NCBI RefSeq assembly: GCF_000142905.1
Contig: NW_013657654.1
Span: forward strand, 185,087-249,086
DNA length: 64,000 nt
Direction: 5' to 3'
DNA from: Thecamonas trahens ATCC 50062
Taxonomy: Eukaryota > Apusozoa > Apusomonadida > Apusomonadidae
Below are positions 10,965 to 23,000 of this stretch, in pieces. Made by a program: the position numbers and the translations under genes. The notes below the pieces were generated by a model, which was not told the origin of the DNA, made no database searches, and saw only the letters and a list, made by a program, of their open reading frames with translations. The number at the start of each line of letters is the position of its first letter. The first letter of the stretch is position 1.

Positions 10965-12466
10965 ATGAAGGCGTTCCGCAAGGCCAAGCGCACAGTGACC
11001 CGGTCCATCCACCAGGACCTCCACCACAAGGTACCCCCCCCCCCCTCTCTTCTCTTCCCCTGCACCCTACTCCCTGCCTTGCCCTTGCCTGTTCAGGTGC
11101 GCTGCTAGGCAGTCGCTCTTCCCCTCCCCTTCCCCCCCTTTGATCGACACGCGTGCCACCGCCACCACTACCCCTTGCCTCCCCTCCCCCTCCCTCTCCT
11201 TCCTCCCCCCTCCCCTCCCCACCTCCCCCTACCTCCCCTCCTCCTGCTTCCTCCTCCCTTCCGCACCTGCGCACAACCTCCTCACATCACAGCACGGCGG
11301 CCTCCTCCCATGCACAGATCGAAGAAGAGCGGGATGTGGCAAAGGTGCTGGTCAAATCGGCAGAGACGTTGCGGGCGGCAACAGAGCATTCGCGGGCGTG
11401 GGGCGACACGACCGAGTCGTCGACGCTCCTAGCTTACGCGCAGATGGAGTCGCAGGCCGACGCACAGTGGGCTGATGCCTTGGCAGAGTACGGCGAGGCG
11501 CGCGGGCAGTATGCTGCTGTGTGGGCAGAGGTGCTGGAGAAGGAGCGTGCACGCGACTCGGCTAAGAAGGCACTGGCCAAAGCCGAGGCTAACCTGGAGT
11601 CCGCGCAGTCCAAGCTGGCCAAGGCGCAGGGCAAGGCAAACTTTGAGGCCAAGCGTAGCCAGCTTGAGGAGGGCGTCTCGCTCGCCGAGGCCGACCTTCG
11701 ATCGGCGCGCGAGCTTGCCGAGCAGCTGACCGACGAGTGCGAGTCATTCACCTCGCGCGAGCTGATCAAGGCCACTCGTGCCAACGCCGCGGCCACGCTC
11801 GCCCTATGCAAGCTTGGCACTCGGGTGTACTCGGACCTCCACGCCCGGTGCGAGGAGCTGGATGGGACCGGCGGTGGGCGCAAGTACGCCCGCACCGCCG
11901 TGGCCTCGGCCGCCGATGCTGCCATCGACATGTTTGACGAGGACAACACGGCCGCGCTCCACGCCACCACTGCATCAGGTGCCGGTCTGAACCCGTTCGA
12001 CACCGAGGAGGCCAGCACGGTGCCTGTGGCCAGCGCTCCACCCGCAGAGCCTGCGCCTGCCGCCGACGACAACCCGTTCGCTGACGATCCGTTTGCCGAT
12101 GAGCCCGTGCATGCCGCCGCTGCGCCTGCCGCCGCCGCTGCTGCCGCGCCCGCCACTGCTGCCGCGCCCGCCGCTGCTGCTGACGGCAACCCGTTTGGCG
12201 ACGACATTCCCGACGACGAGCCCGCAGCAGCAGCAGCAGCCGCCGCAGAGTCCAAGCCTCCCACTGATGATACGGCCAGTGACGAGACTACAGTTGTTGC
12301 CCGTGCGCGTGCCATCGCCGACTTTGCTGGCGACAACGAGGGCGAACTGCCGTTTGCCCAAGGCGACATGCTCGAGATCACGGACCTGATGGACGGGGTG
12401 TGGTACTATGGGCGTAACGGCGAGGTCTACGGTGAGATTCCGTCCAACTTTGTTGAGATGATTTAG
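10965..12466 (+). CDS. BAR-domain and SH3-domain endocytic/membrane-shaping protein
   Basis: Exon 1 (10965-11030) encodes MKAFRKAKRTVTRSIHQDLHHK. The donor is GTACCC, the acceptor GCACAG ends at 11317, and exon 2 is 11318-12466; the product is about 404 residues. Residues 1-250 form a long helical BAR-like region rich in Ala, Glu and Lys. The middle is an Ala/Pro-rich linker with NPF and DPF tripeptides (LNPFDTEE, DDNPFADDPFADE, GNPFGDD), ligands for EH and clathrin-adaptor appendage domains. The C-terminus is an SH3 domain: ARAIADFAGDNEGELPFAQGD, then GVWYYGRNGEVYGEIPSNFVE with the ALYDY-like, WYYG and PSNFVE landmarks. The architecture matches amphiphysin/endophilin-type scaffolds that bend membranes and recruit proline-rich partners. 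The intron is C/T-rich, and a second acceptor inside it (near 11097) leads straight to a stop. Confidence 0.82.
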
Positions 12467-12813
12467 CCAGAGCCCGCCCGGATCCCGGCCGGCTGCAGCC
12501 AGGGTGCGGCCAGAACGCCATGCCCGAGCGCTCGCCTCCTCTCGATCGCATCCTCAGCCTCGGGCGCCACCATAGCCATGGAAGAATGATCCCTTCCTCT
12601 CCGCCGCCCTCCAGCCACCGATGTGCATCGACATACACCGTATCGCAACCCCCCGCCATCCACCCCCCCCCTCCCCCCCCCCCTCGTGACCGTCACCAAT
12701 TCCACCGCCTGCCACGTCGGTAGTGGTCCACCCCCCCACCCCCCACCCCCCCCCACTCCACCCCCCACTCCACGCCCCACCCACCCCCACTTCCCCACAC
12801 TACCGAAAACATT
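12467..12813. other. Gene-free spacer, C-rich
   Basis: No gene is supported. The last 150 bp (12660-12805) are almost pure C/A/T with several C7-C10 runs, ending 10-15 bp before the aminotransferase ATG. This is the same sense-strand C-tract signature seen upstream of other genes here. Confidence 0.5.
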
Positions 12814-14103
12814 ATGCTCTCTGCAGCTCGCTTGGCTAGTAGCTCTACTCGCGGAGGATGGTGGCGCTGTGCGTCGGCCTTTGCCGGCGTCCCCATGGGC
12901 CCTGCTGACCCCATTTTGGGTGTGACGGCGGCATGGGCGGCCGACAGCCGGGAGACCAAGATGAACCTGGGCGTGGGCGCCTACCGCGACGACGATGGGC
13001 GGCCACATGTGCTCAAGTGCGTGCGCAAGGCTGAGACCATGATCACTAATGCTGGTCTCGACCATGAGTACGCAGGCATTGGTGGTGTCGCCGCCTTTCC
13101 GCCGCTCGCCGCCAAGCTCGCCCTCGGCGACAACTGCCCAGCCCTGGCTGATGGCCGCGTCGCCGCTCTGCAGTCGATCTCGGGCACGGGCGCCAATCGG
13201 GTGGCCATGGCCTTTGCCGCTCAGTGGCTGGGCAAGGGCGGCGCCGGGGCGTCGGCCATCGCCATGCCCGATCCCACCTGGGGCAACCACATCCCCATTG
13301 CCAAGCACGCTGGCCTCGACGTCGTCCGCTACCGCTACTACTCGCCCGAGAACAACGGGCTGGACTTTGCCGGTATGATGGACGACCTGAGCAAGCTTGA
13401 GGCCGGAACGCCTGTCCTCCTCCACGCCTGCGCCCACAACCCGACAGGCGTCGACCCGTCGCTTGAGCAGTGGCGCGAGATCTCGGCCTGCCTCGCCGAC
13501 AAGGGCCTCTTCCCGCTTGTGGACATGGCGTACCAGGGCTTTGCCTCGGGCGACGTCGACGCCGATGCCGCTGCCGTCCGCACCCTCGTTGCCGATGGCC
13601 ACGACCTCATCCTCTGCACTTCGTTTGCCAAGAACATGGGCCTCTACGGCGAGCGGACCGGCGCCCTCATCTTTGTCACCTCGACGCCTGAGCAGGCCAC
13701 CGCCGTCGAGTCGCAGGCTAAGATCCTCATCCGGCCCATGTACTCGAACCCGCCCATCTACGGTGCCCGCATTGTCGAGACCGACCTCTCCTCTCCCGAG
13801 CTGCACGCCCTCTGGCTCACAGAGGTCGCCGACATGGCCGACCGCATCATCGATGTCCGCACTACCCTCCGCAATGGCCTCGCCGCCGCCGGCTCGCCGC
13901 ACAACTGGTCGCACATCACCGACCAGATCGGCATGTTCTGCTACTCGGGCCTCACCGCCGACCATGTCGCCGCGCTCGCCGCCGACCACGCAGTCTACCT
14001 CACCGCCGACGGCCGCATCTCCATGGCTGGTGTCAACTCGTCCAACGTCGACCACCTCATCGCCGCCATCCACGACGTCACCAAGGATTCGGCCCTCAAC
14101 TAA
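12814..14103 (+). CDS. GOT2: Aspartate aminotransferase, mitochondrial type
   Basis: A 429-residue single-exon enzyme of normal family length with a basic, Ser/Ala-rich leader (MLSAARLASSSTRGGWW) expected to target mitochondria. Class-I aminotransferase landmarks are in order: DPILGVTAAW, KMNLGVGAYRDDDGRP, ALQSISGTGANRV, PDPTWGNH, HACAHNPTGVDPS, DMAYQGFASGD and the PLP-lysine motif SFAKNMGLYGERTG, then RPMYSNPPIYGAR. It interconverts aspartate plus 2-oxoglutarate with oxaloacetate plus glutamate and supports the malate-aspartate shuttle. The start is the first ATG after the C-rich tract and the only one that includes the leader. Confidence 0.95.
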   Translation: MLSAARLASSSTRGGWWRCASAFAGVPMGPADPILGVTAAWAADSRETKMNLGVGAYRDDDGRPHVLKCVRKAETMITNAGLDHEYAGIGGVAAFPPLAAKLALGDNCPALADGRVAALQSISGTGANRVAMAFAAQWLGKGGAGASAIAMPDPTWGNHIPIAKHAGLDVVRYRYYSPENNGLDFAGMMDDLSKLEAGTPVLLHACAHNPTGVDPSLEQWREISACLADKGLFPLVDMAYQGFASGDVDADAAAVRTLVADGHDLILCTSFAKNMGLYGERTGALIFVTSTPEQATAVESQAKILIRPMYSNPPIYGARIVETDLSSPELHALWLTEVADMADRIIDVRTTLRNGLAAAGSPHNWSHITDQIGMFCYSGLTADHVAALAADHAVYLTADGRISMAGVNSSNVDHLIAAIHDVTKDSALN

Positions 14104-14447
14104 GCAGTGTGTACGCAGCGCGTGCAGTAGCTGTTACTGCCTGTTCCGCCGCCGTCCTTCCACCGACCCTCTGCCGTCGGATGATCGGAGGAAGAAGAAG
14201 TAGAAGAAGGAGAAGAAGAAGTAGAAGTAGAAGGAGTGGAAGAAATCAATCCCCCCCCCCCCCCCCCCTTCTTGCCCTTAACTATCTGCTGCCATCGGTG
14301 CAAACCACCAGCCGCCAGCCGCCGCGCCTGCCTGTCGGCCCAACCACCCAAATCGCCATTGCCATTGGCGCCAAAGGCCCCCCTCCCCCCCCCCCCCCCC
14401 CCCGCTCCACTCTCCCAACCCCTCCCACCCCTCCCACCCCTGGGCGT
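14104..14447. other. Gene-free spacer with poly-C runs
   Basis: It contains AGAAGAAGAAG-type purine runs (14190-14245), C-runs at 14250-14268 and 14382-14403, and CCCTCCCACC repeats up to the next ATG. No gene is supported; it is probably the promoter and leader of the coiled-coil gene. Confidence 0.5.
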
Positions 14448-15992
14448 ATGTCACGCGCAGCCGAGTACAAGCGGCAGGCGGACGCCATACTGGCACGGGC
14501 CCTGCTGCGACAGAACCAGAGCTTGCGGTCGTCGCTGGCGGCGGGACGGCCTCGGAGGGAGAGCGGGGCCACGGCAGGAGCAGCGGATGGCGGCACAGGA
14601 GCGGCTGCGGGAGGAGTCTCGCCCGCATCCGACGTGCCCACCTCTTCTCCATACGTTTTGAATACGGCTCCTTCGCCATCGCCAGCCGCTGCGCTGTATC
14701 CGTCGCTGAGCCATCCGCTGGCAAGGCTGTCGCCCGGGCCTGATGAGAACACGCCGCCGGTGCTGAGCCCGCGGTCGGCGGCGGCGGTGGCGGCGGCGAC
14801 GGCAAACGCTGACTCTCTCGCTGGGTTGCGACTCAAGCTCCACACGCTGTGTGCTCAGCTCAAAGTGGCGTCGGCCACGGGTGCGCTCCGGGCGCCGCCA
14901 TCACCGATCGGCCAGGAGCTGCATCGCTCGGCATCGGGCCGCTCGCTGCACAACGATCTACACGCTCTCGTCGACACCGCCCTCGCCCACCTCGACGGTG
15001 TTCTTGCGCTCCGCATGATGCGCTCTCCCACGCCGCCTCCGCCGCCTCCGCCACCAGTCGTCTTTGATGCAAGCGCACAGACCGACCACTGCCGAGTCGC
15101 TCACGCCGCCGCGCAGACCAGCGCTGCCGTTGCGCCCGAGGATGAGCTCGCTCTCTCGCAGGCTGCGCTCGAAACGCTACAGGCATCGGCTTCCGAGAAC
15201 GAACGATACGTGACCCGGCTTTCTGAAGTTGTGGCCGAGCTCGAGGCTCAGCTCGAGTCGCTGGAGACGTCCGAGGCTCAGCTGCGCGGTCAGGTCGCCA
15301 GTGCCGAGGCCCGCGCTGAGCGGGCTGAGCACAACTGCGCCGCGCTTCAGACCCAGGTGGCGTCATCGTCGCGATCCGACTCGATGGCTCAGGAGCAGAT
15401 GGCTGGCCTGCGGCGGACGTACGAACAGCGAGTGGGCGTGCTCGAGAAGACGTGCAACGAGCAGTCGGCGCGGATCCTTGAGCTCGAGTCGCACCTCACC
15501 ACCGCGCTCAACAACATCGACCAACTGTCGGTCGAGCTGTGCGAGCACAAGGAAGTCCTCGTCAAGTTCCGCACTGACCGCAACGCCCTCCGAGCTGCCC
15601 TCCGAGATGCGCGCATCCAGCTCCGCGACTACGAAGAGGCGCCTGCCCACGACCCGGAGCGAATGGCCAAGCTCGAGGCGCGGATCATCTCGCTCCGCGA
15701 CAAGCACCGGCTGACCAAGGACAAGCTCCGCTCGCTCATCGACGAGAACAAGGCGCTGTGCAAGGACAATCCCGAGCGGGCAGAGGTCTTCCGCGCCATG
15801 CGCGACCTCATCCTCGTCTACCAGTCGACGCTCGGCTCGGCCTCGTTTGCTTGCCACGCCTGCTCGCGGGTCCGCGGCATGATTGCATGGGACAACTTCC
15901 CCAAGGCTGCCCAGGACTTTGAGGCTGCTGTTGTCGCCGAGCAGTGTGACTTTTGCCAGTCTCCACTCTTTGTTCCCGACTCGGCCTCCTAG
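14448..15992 (+). CDS. Coiled-coil protein with C-terminal paired CxxC motif, function unknown
   Basis: A 514-residue protein starting MSRAAEYKRQADAILARALL. The first 200 residues are low-complexity Ser/Pro/Ala. Residues about 225-470 are heptad-rich coiled coil (VVAELEAQLESLETSEAQL, TALNNIDQLSVELCEHKEVL, ARIISLRDKHRLTKDKL). The C-terminus carries two CxxC pairs, FACHACSRVRG and EQCDFCQSPLF, spaced like a small zinc ribbon. I do not recognise a named family. The layout suggests a cytoskeletal or centrosomal/ciliary scaffold, which is inference only. The chosen ATG follows a dense C-tract; the upstream open frame is low-complexity. Its stop lies 20 bp from the stop of the convergent topoisomerase gene. 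Confidence 0.75.
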   Translation: MSRAAEYKRQADAILARALLRQNQSLRSSLAAGRPRRESGATAGAADGGTGAAAGGVSPASDVPTSSPYVLNTAPSPSPAAALYPSLSHPLARLSPGPDENTPPVLSPRSAAAVAAATANADSLAGLRLKLHTLCAQLKVASATGALRAPPSPIGQELHRSASGRSLHNDLHALVDTALAHLDGVLALRMMRSPTPPPPPPPPVVFDASAQTDHCRVAHAAAQTSAAVAPEDELALSQAALETLQASASENERYVTRLSEVVAELEAQLESLETSEAQLRGQVASAEARAERAEHNCAALQTQVASSSRSDSMAQEQMAGLRRTYEQRVGVLEKTCNEQSARILELESHLTTALNNIDQLSVELCEHKEVLVKFRTDRNALRAALRDARIQLRDYEEAPAHDPERMAKLEARIISLRDKHRLTKDKLRSLIDENKALCKDNPERAEVFRAMRDLILVYQSTLGSASFACHACSRVRGMIAWDNFPKAAQDFEAAVVAEQCDFCQSPLFVPDSAS

Positions 15993-16012
15993 ACGCCGTT
16001 CCTTTCATTTGG

Positions 16013-19000
16013 TCAGAGACCGTGAGCGCCGTCAAGCGCAGCTTCGAGCGCGTCGAGGTCGGCAATCCACAGGTCCTCTGGCGAAGCAGCCTTGATCTCG
16101 GCCAACTCGTTCTCCAGCCGCTCGAGCCTGGCCTGGAGCGCGGAGCGCCGCTTCGCCGTCAGTGACGAGAGCGGAAGAGAGAGCAGCGTGGCGAGCGCCT
16201 CGGCGTCGACGGTGCTGCCGGCGCGTGCCGAGAGGCCGGCGACGACTGCAGCCTCGTCGAGCTCGGGTGCAGCGAGGTCGATGTCACCGGCCGAGACACC
16301 GTCGACAAAAGCGAGCTGGACCTTTGTCTTGGTCACATCGCTCGTCAGCGAGTCGATGAGGTGCTGTCGGCGGGCGTAGTAGCCCTCGAGCCGGGCGTGG
16401 TAAAAGGCATCGATGATGCCGTGCGGCGAGGCGAAGCGGGTCATCTTGCCCGCGCTGTCAAAGGCATGCATGTTGGTGAGCGAGAGCGAGCCGACGAGCT
16501 TGAGCTTGGCGAGCAGCTCGCTGTCCGAGAGCTCAGCGGCAGCGGGGGTGAGCGTGACCTCGAACGCCACATCGACGTCGGTGTGGCCCTCGGTGTAGCC
16601 CGCCACGAGCGAGGCCGCCGACTCGACGCCCTCGGCTTCGGTCAGCGCCACCTGCTTCTCCAACCACTCCTTGTAGTTCTGGGTCCACGATCCGAGCGGA
16701 AGCTCCGAAATTATGGCCGTCTGCGGATCGGGCCGGTCGACCAAACCGTGGACCTTGTAGCCGGTCACCGACTTGCCGCGGGTGACCGGGACGAGGCTGC
16801 CCTTGAAGCCGCGTGTCCAAGGGACAAGTGGCGGGAGCGGCTTGCCGGCAATCCGGGCGCGGACGGCAGCGATGAGGTCGCGCGGCGAGAACGACGGAAT
16901 CGAGGTCGACCACCCGGTTCCGATGCCCTCTGCGCCGTTGACCAGTAGCGAAGGGATGACCGGCAGGTAGTGAACTGGCTCGACGGGGACGCCTGAATCG
17001 TCGACGACGTGGTCGAGGACCGGATCGTCGGCGAGCGGGAGCAGCGGCTGGGCGAGCGGTGAGAGGCGGGTGAAGATGTACCGCGGCGAGGCCGCGTCCT
17101 TTCCGCCTTGCAAGCGGGTACCAAACTGACCCAGCGGGAGTAGCAAGTTGATGTTGTTCGCACCAACGTAGTCCTGGGCAAGACCGATGATGGTCGAGGC
17201 AAGCGAGGCCTCGCCGTGGTGGTAGCCGGTCGACTCGGCGACGTACGCCGCCAGCTGCGCGACCTTGAGCTCGGCGCGCCAGAGCTTGCGCTTGCGCGAG
17301 GCGTGGAGAACCTTGCGCTGGCCTGGCTTGAGGCCGTCGACCGCCGACGGAATCGACCGCACGTTGTCGGCCATGGAGAAGAGAATGAGCTCGCGGTTGA
17401 TAAAGTCGTGGACCGAGAGCCCGTCTGCGGTGTAGAGCGGGGCAGCGTTGTGAGCGGCGTGGGCCGACGTCGACTCGAGCCAGGCCTTGCGGTCCTCGGC
17501 GCGCGACTTGCGGAAGGCCATGTCGAGCAGCGCGCCAGGGTCCTCGGCAGCGGCGGCGGGTGGATCCCAGGTGAACGGCACCAGGTGGGCGTCCAGCTGG
17601 GCAAAGTACGACTTGGCCTCGGCCGCCGACGACGTTCCGAGGCCCTTGTAGTACTTGATGGCCCAGTCTTTGGCAAGCTCTGCGTTGGGCATGCTTGCCT
17701 TGAACGCCTCAAACTCGGGCATGGTGAAGAAGACTCGCTCGCGTAGTTTCGGCGCGGAGCCGGCCAGCCCGGTGTAGCGGGCCTTGACGATGGGCGTGAT
17801 GAATTGGACGAGAAAGCCGGGCGAGGAGGCGAGGGCTGGGAAGAAAAAGTGCATAAAGTTGAGGAAGAGGCCCTTGATGTGCGAGCCGTCGACGTCTTGG
17901 TCGGTCATGAGCATGACTCGGCCGTAGCGGAGCGAGGCGCGGGCGGCAGGCGTCGAGTAGTCTGCGTCGAGCTTGAGCCCGAGGATGCGGATGATGTTGG
18001 CGAGTTCGGCGTTGCCGGCCAGCGCGGTCTGCGACGCATCGCGGACGTTGAGCAGCTTGCCCTTGAGCGGAAAGACGCCGTATGACTCGCGGCCGACGAC
18101 CGAAAGGCCTGCTACCGCAAGCGCCTTGGCCGAGTCGCCTTCGGTGAGGATGAGGGTGCATGCCTCCGATTTTGGCGAGCCAGCGAGGTTAGCGTCCTCC
18201 AGCTTTGGGATGCCGGTCAGGCGGCGCTTTTTGGTGGCAGACATCTTGCGCGAGAGTGACGAGGCCGACTTGGCCTGGGCCCGCTCGAGAATCCCGGCCT
18301 TGAGCTCGGGCGCGGCATTGAGGGCCTTGCGCAGCGCGGTCGGGGTGAGCGAGAACGACGAGCCAAAGTCGCGGATCTTGGTGGTGAGAAAGTCCTTGGT
18401 CTGCGAGTCGAACGTCGGGTTGGCGATCGAGGCCCTGACAAAGACGAGCAGTGAGGCCTTGATGTGGGCTGGTGTGATGCTGACCTCGGGGTGAGACTTG
18501 GTCAGAACAGCAGCCATGCCTTTGGTCACTTGATCGGTGACGTAGTCGACGTGGCGCCCGCCGCGCGGCGTCGAGATGCCGTTGACAAACGATGCGTGGG
18601 TAAATCCGGCACCCTCGGGCGCGAGCGCGAGACCGATGGTCCAGCGCGGGTGCGGCGCGAGGGTGGCCACAGCCTCGGCGCTCTGGGCCGTCGCGCCTGA
18701 CTCGGCCTGGAACAGCGAGATGTACGACTTAAAGTCGGAGACCGGAATCCGGTCGCCGTTGTAAAAGACGCGGACGTGCGGGCCGAGTACGGCGGCGAGG
18801 TCAAAGGCGCGCTTGCGGACGTAGGCCATGACGTCGTCGCCTTCGAGCGAGGCCATCGAGAACTTGGGCAGGTCGGGGTGAACGAGACGTAGGTGAACGA
18901 TGGAGCGGCGAGCGCGGCGGCCGGCAGCCGGCTCAGAGCCGGATGGACGTCCAGGAGGCTCGAGTTGGCCAACAGGGTGCGGGCTGACGCCGCCGTCTCG

Positions 19001-19752
19001 AGCGCGCCGTCGTCGAGCTGGACAATGACGGGCTCGCTGACCTGTGTCATGTTCTCGGACCAGGCTTGCGAGTAGATGGCGCCGGCGTCGCGGGTGGTGA
19101 CGCGGAAGGAGGAGGCAAAGATGTTGGCGAGTTTGGCGCCGTACCCGTTGCGGCCGCCGGTTGTCTTGGCCACCGAGTCGTCAAAGTTGGAGCCCGAGAG
19201 CAGCGAGCCAAAGACCATCTGCGGAATGGGGATGTTCTCCTTGGCATGTGTGGCGATGGGGATGCCTGCGCCGTCGTTGTAGACGGCAAACTCGCCGGCT
19301 CCGGCGTCGTCGGCCCAGATCCGCAGCTGGCGCATCGACGGATCCCGAGCAGCGTTGTCTGCAGCATTGACCAGCAGCTCGTCGACTATCTGTCCCAGAC
19401 CGGGCACATACTCGAGGTTCTCCCTCGCGAGGCGCAGCGGATTGTCGGCCACCACCCACGCCGGCCCGGCCTGCCGCTCCACCGATCCGATGTAGGTGTC
19501 CGGGCGGAGGAGGACGTGCTCGCGCGGCGTCTTACGGGTGTAGACCTCTTCCAGCTTGCGCCCGCCCTTTTCCGCCGCCGCCTTCTTGCCCTTCCCTGCT
19601 TTCTTCTTGCCCTTGCCCTTGCCCTTGCCCGTCGCCGCCTTGCTGCCCCCTGCCGCCGCGCCTTGTGACGCGCCAAAGGTCCGGGTGGCGCCCAGGGCAC
19701 TCAGCGCCGCTGGCCACAGCCGCACGGCTGGTGAGGGCATGCGGCGCCACAT
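16013..19752 (-). CDS. TOP2: Type IIA DNA topoisomerase (eukaryotic TOP2 type) with mitochondrial-like leader (frame-corrected)
   Basis: Residues 1-35 (MWRRMPSPAVRLWPAAL) form an Arg/Ala-rich leader, followed by a Lys/Gly tract. The GHKL ATPase shows EVYTRKTPREHVLLRPDTYI, VDELLVNAADNAARD, YNDGAGIPI and GRNGYGAKLANIF. The TOPRIM domain shows LILTEGDSAKALAV and MTDQDVDGSHIKGLFLNF. The cleavage Tyr is in AASPRYIFTRLSP. It passes one duplex through a double-strand break using ATP. Plus-strand G4 at 18875-18878 breaks the frame; one more base joins YVSFTP to DLPKFSMASLEGDDVM, the normal family sequence. Length is about 1246 residues, lacking the long charged C-terminal tail of nuclear TOP2 and ending DALEAALDGAHGL. 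The leader plus short tail suggest an organellar isoform; this is inference. Confidence 0.88.
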
Positions 19753-20047
19753 GGGAGGAGTGAGGATGGAGGGTGGTATAGAGGGGTGTGGGTGGTGGTG
19801 CTGGTGGCACTGGTGGTGGGGAAGCGGTGAGGCGTGGCTCGGGAAGAGGTGAGCAGAGCAGGATGGATGGGGTTGGGGCGACTGAGGGGGGAGGGCGATC
19901 GGGATCGTGATCGGGTGAAGGAAGGGGTTTAGTTGGCCATAGAAGTGAGTGAGGAGAGCGTGGTCGGCCATGGGTTATGGATGCCAACACCGTCATGGCA
20001 CGGATTGGTGTGCTGGTGATGGGGCCGGGCGGGTGTGGCGGGGCGGG

Positions 20048-23000
20048 CTAAGACGCTGGGACAGCCGCGGCGGCAGGTGTTGGCGAGGTGACAATCATGT
20101 CGTGCATGGCCGAGAGCTGGTCGCCAACAGAGCCCATGCAGACGGGGCATCGCGAGTTGCAGAAGAGCCAGGTATCGACGCAGAGGACGTGGAAGACGTG
20201 GAGGCACGGCAGGCGGCGGGCGCGATCACCAGCTGCAAGGTCCTCAAAGCAGATGGTACAGACCGGCGCCGGCACGTCGGGACCGGCCGGAACAACAGTG
20301 GCCGGGCCGGCGCCCAGCGCCGAGGCAGGCGTCTCGGACGAGATGGTGAAGACCGGAATGCGTCGGAGAAGCCGAACGTCGAGGCCCTTCTCGTCGGACA
20401 TACCGTGCATGAGGTTGTCGGTCCAGCGAGCGACAGCATCCGACGATGCGTATAACAGCCGCTTGAGCGTCGCCATCCACGCCTCGCTCGCCTGAAGCCG
20501 CTCAACGAGCGGAAAGGTGCGCGTCACAACCAAGCAGAGGAAGCGGAGGACAGCGAGCGTGAGCCGAACGCTCTCGGCGCATGGCGCAGCGCGGTCGGAC
20601 GAGCCCGAGCTCCCGTCCATCTCGCTAGCCGACGCGCCGAGGACGGAGAGGCAGGCGGCAAGCGACTTGGCAGCTGCCGGCGCGACGAGCGCGGCCTTGA
20701 CGGCTTCGGGCTCGGCGAGCGTGGCCTTGCGCAGAGTCTCGAGGAGGAGGATGGCGGTCGAGCGGGTCTGCGATGGCGAGGACAGGACAGGATCAAGCAG
20801 GCCGACAAGGCAGGGGAAGATGCCCGCGCTGCTGAGCGCAGCAAGAATGGTCGACTCGGGCGGTGAGTCGACAGCGGCCGCCGGTGCGTAAACAAGCGAC
20901 TGGACCAGGATGAGCGCAACGCGGAGGCCAGAACCGGCGGCAACGCCGAGGCCAAGGACGGTGCCGAGCGAAGTTGCCACCGAATTGCGGACAGCCTCGA
21001 GCCGCGACGGCGGCGACATCGAGATGCAGTTGGAGAGTGCCTTGAGGACGGCGAGGTGGGCCGGCGCGAGCGGAGCGGACTTGCCATGGAGCGCGGCGGC
21101 CAAGTCGCGGAGGTAGTCGGCGAGCAGCACGACACCGCCCTGCTTGCGCACAATCTTCTTGTTCTTCATGTTGTTGGCAGTCACGTTCTGGAGCGCCTTG
21201 AGAGTGGTGCCGAGGACGCTGCCTCCATCGGTGTCGGGCTTGAGTGCGTGAGCAAGGAGGCGGACAAGAATGGCAACGCCGCCGTCGGCGCGGACTGTGT
21301 CCTTGGACTCGGGGAGGGTGGCACAGTTACCAAGGAGCTTGACCAGCGCCGCCAGCTCGGCAGCAAGGTGCTTGCGAGTTGCGGCAGTCGGCCGCTTGGC
21401 CGGCGGCCCCACCAGGGCAGTAAAGGTTGTCTCGATGCGGGTGACCAGCAGGCCAATGCCCGAAAGTAGACGGATGCGGTCCTTGACCATGGTCGAGCCT
21501 GCGGCGGCGGCCTCGAGGCCACGGACAACCGCGAGGCGGACGCCAAGCTTCGAGTGGCCGAGCAAGGTGAGAAGCTTGGAGAAGAGCCCCGCGTCAATGG
21601 CAGCAGACTTGGCGTCACGCAAGGTGAGCACGTTGCCGAGCGTCTTCAGCACGAGGCGCAGCATCGGCGGGGTGCCGGCCGGGTGGCCCGGCTCGAGCAG
21701 GGTAGCGGCGGCGGCGACAGCGCCAGCGGCCACTACCTGCTTCTTGACCGGCACGCAGTCTGCCGTGCAGTTGGCAAGCGCGCGGGTGGCCGACTCGACC
21801 ACAAGCGTCTTGGGCGAGGCAAGGAGCGGGACGAGCGCCGCGGGCGCACCCGACATCGCAATGGCCGACTTGTTGGCGGCCAGAGACGCGCAGTTGCCCA
21901 CAATCTTGGCGCCGACATCTTGCATCTTCCATGCTGCCGACACAAGCATCGGCTTGGCGAGGTCAAACACGGCGAGCTTGCCAAGCGCGGCCTTGTTAGC
22001 CTCTGAGTTGGCGGTGCAGTTCTCGAGGGCGGTGGCGGCGGCGAGTGCAAGCTGCGGGGTGGTGGCCTTGGCGGTGAGCATGAGCAAGACAAGAAGGCCG
22101 CCGACATCGCGGACGGCGTCCTTGGCCGGCGCATTGTGGGCGACGAGATTGTGTAGCGCCCGGGCGGCCGCGGTTTGCAGAGCGGTGCTGGGTGCGTGGA
22201 GCAGTTGAACAAGGAGCATGACCGCGCCGGCCTCGTGGAGGTACGGCTTGTTGCCCATGGCGGTTGCTGCGTTGCCGAGCGTGTCTGCCATCGCCACGGC
22301 GAGGCCTGGCGGGAGCCTGGCTACAGGATCCGGGCCCGAAAGGGCGCGCAGGGCGACGAGGAGCAGACCCGACTCGCGCGCCGCGTCTTTGGCGCGCTCG
22401 TGATTCGAGAGGGCAAGCTGGGCGAGGCGACCCGAGTCAACGAGAACCGAACCAAGAACATCGCCGGTCATGACTTCGGGCTTCGGCAGCGCCCACTGCC
22501 AGAGATCGGCGAGGGCCGGAAAGAGCGGCGAAGCAGCAAGCGCATCTTTGGCGGCCGGCGAGGCGACGAGGGCCTTGGAAAGAGTGCGGAAAAGTCCACG
22601 GAGGAGTGCAAAGGCCGCGCGCTCAGGAGAGCCATTGTCCACAGCAGTTGAGACCGTGGCGGCAGCGGCGGCGGCCAGCGAGGCGACGAGCCAGTCGGGC
22701 GCCAGATCCCAGCGGACGAGAGCGTCGACGAGGGTGACAACGAGGGCACGGGCGCGGATGGGCAGGCGCGGGTCGGCAAGGAGGGCGCGAGCACGAGGAA
22801 CGAATGCATCCAGCGCAGGCTGATGGTCCGGGGCGGCGGCGGCGTTGCGCACGACGAGCAGCGCGAGTGTGAGGAGGGCAGGCGGGAGCGATGGCAGGCA
22901 GCACTTGACAAGCATGCCGAGCGGGCGGTGCGGCGGATCTTCACAGGCCGTGACATCTGCTGCCAGCGCCGCCAGCGCCGCCGCCAGCCTTGCCTGGGCC

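Noticed and set aside
10060-11274. Long open frame of about 400 codons on the minus strand opposite RPL35 and the BAR-SH3 5' region
   Set aside because: It is Gly/Glu/Arg low-complexity sequence antisense to a well-supported ribosomal protein exon and C/T-rich introns; a composition artefact.
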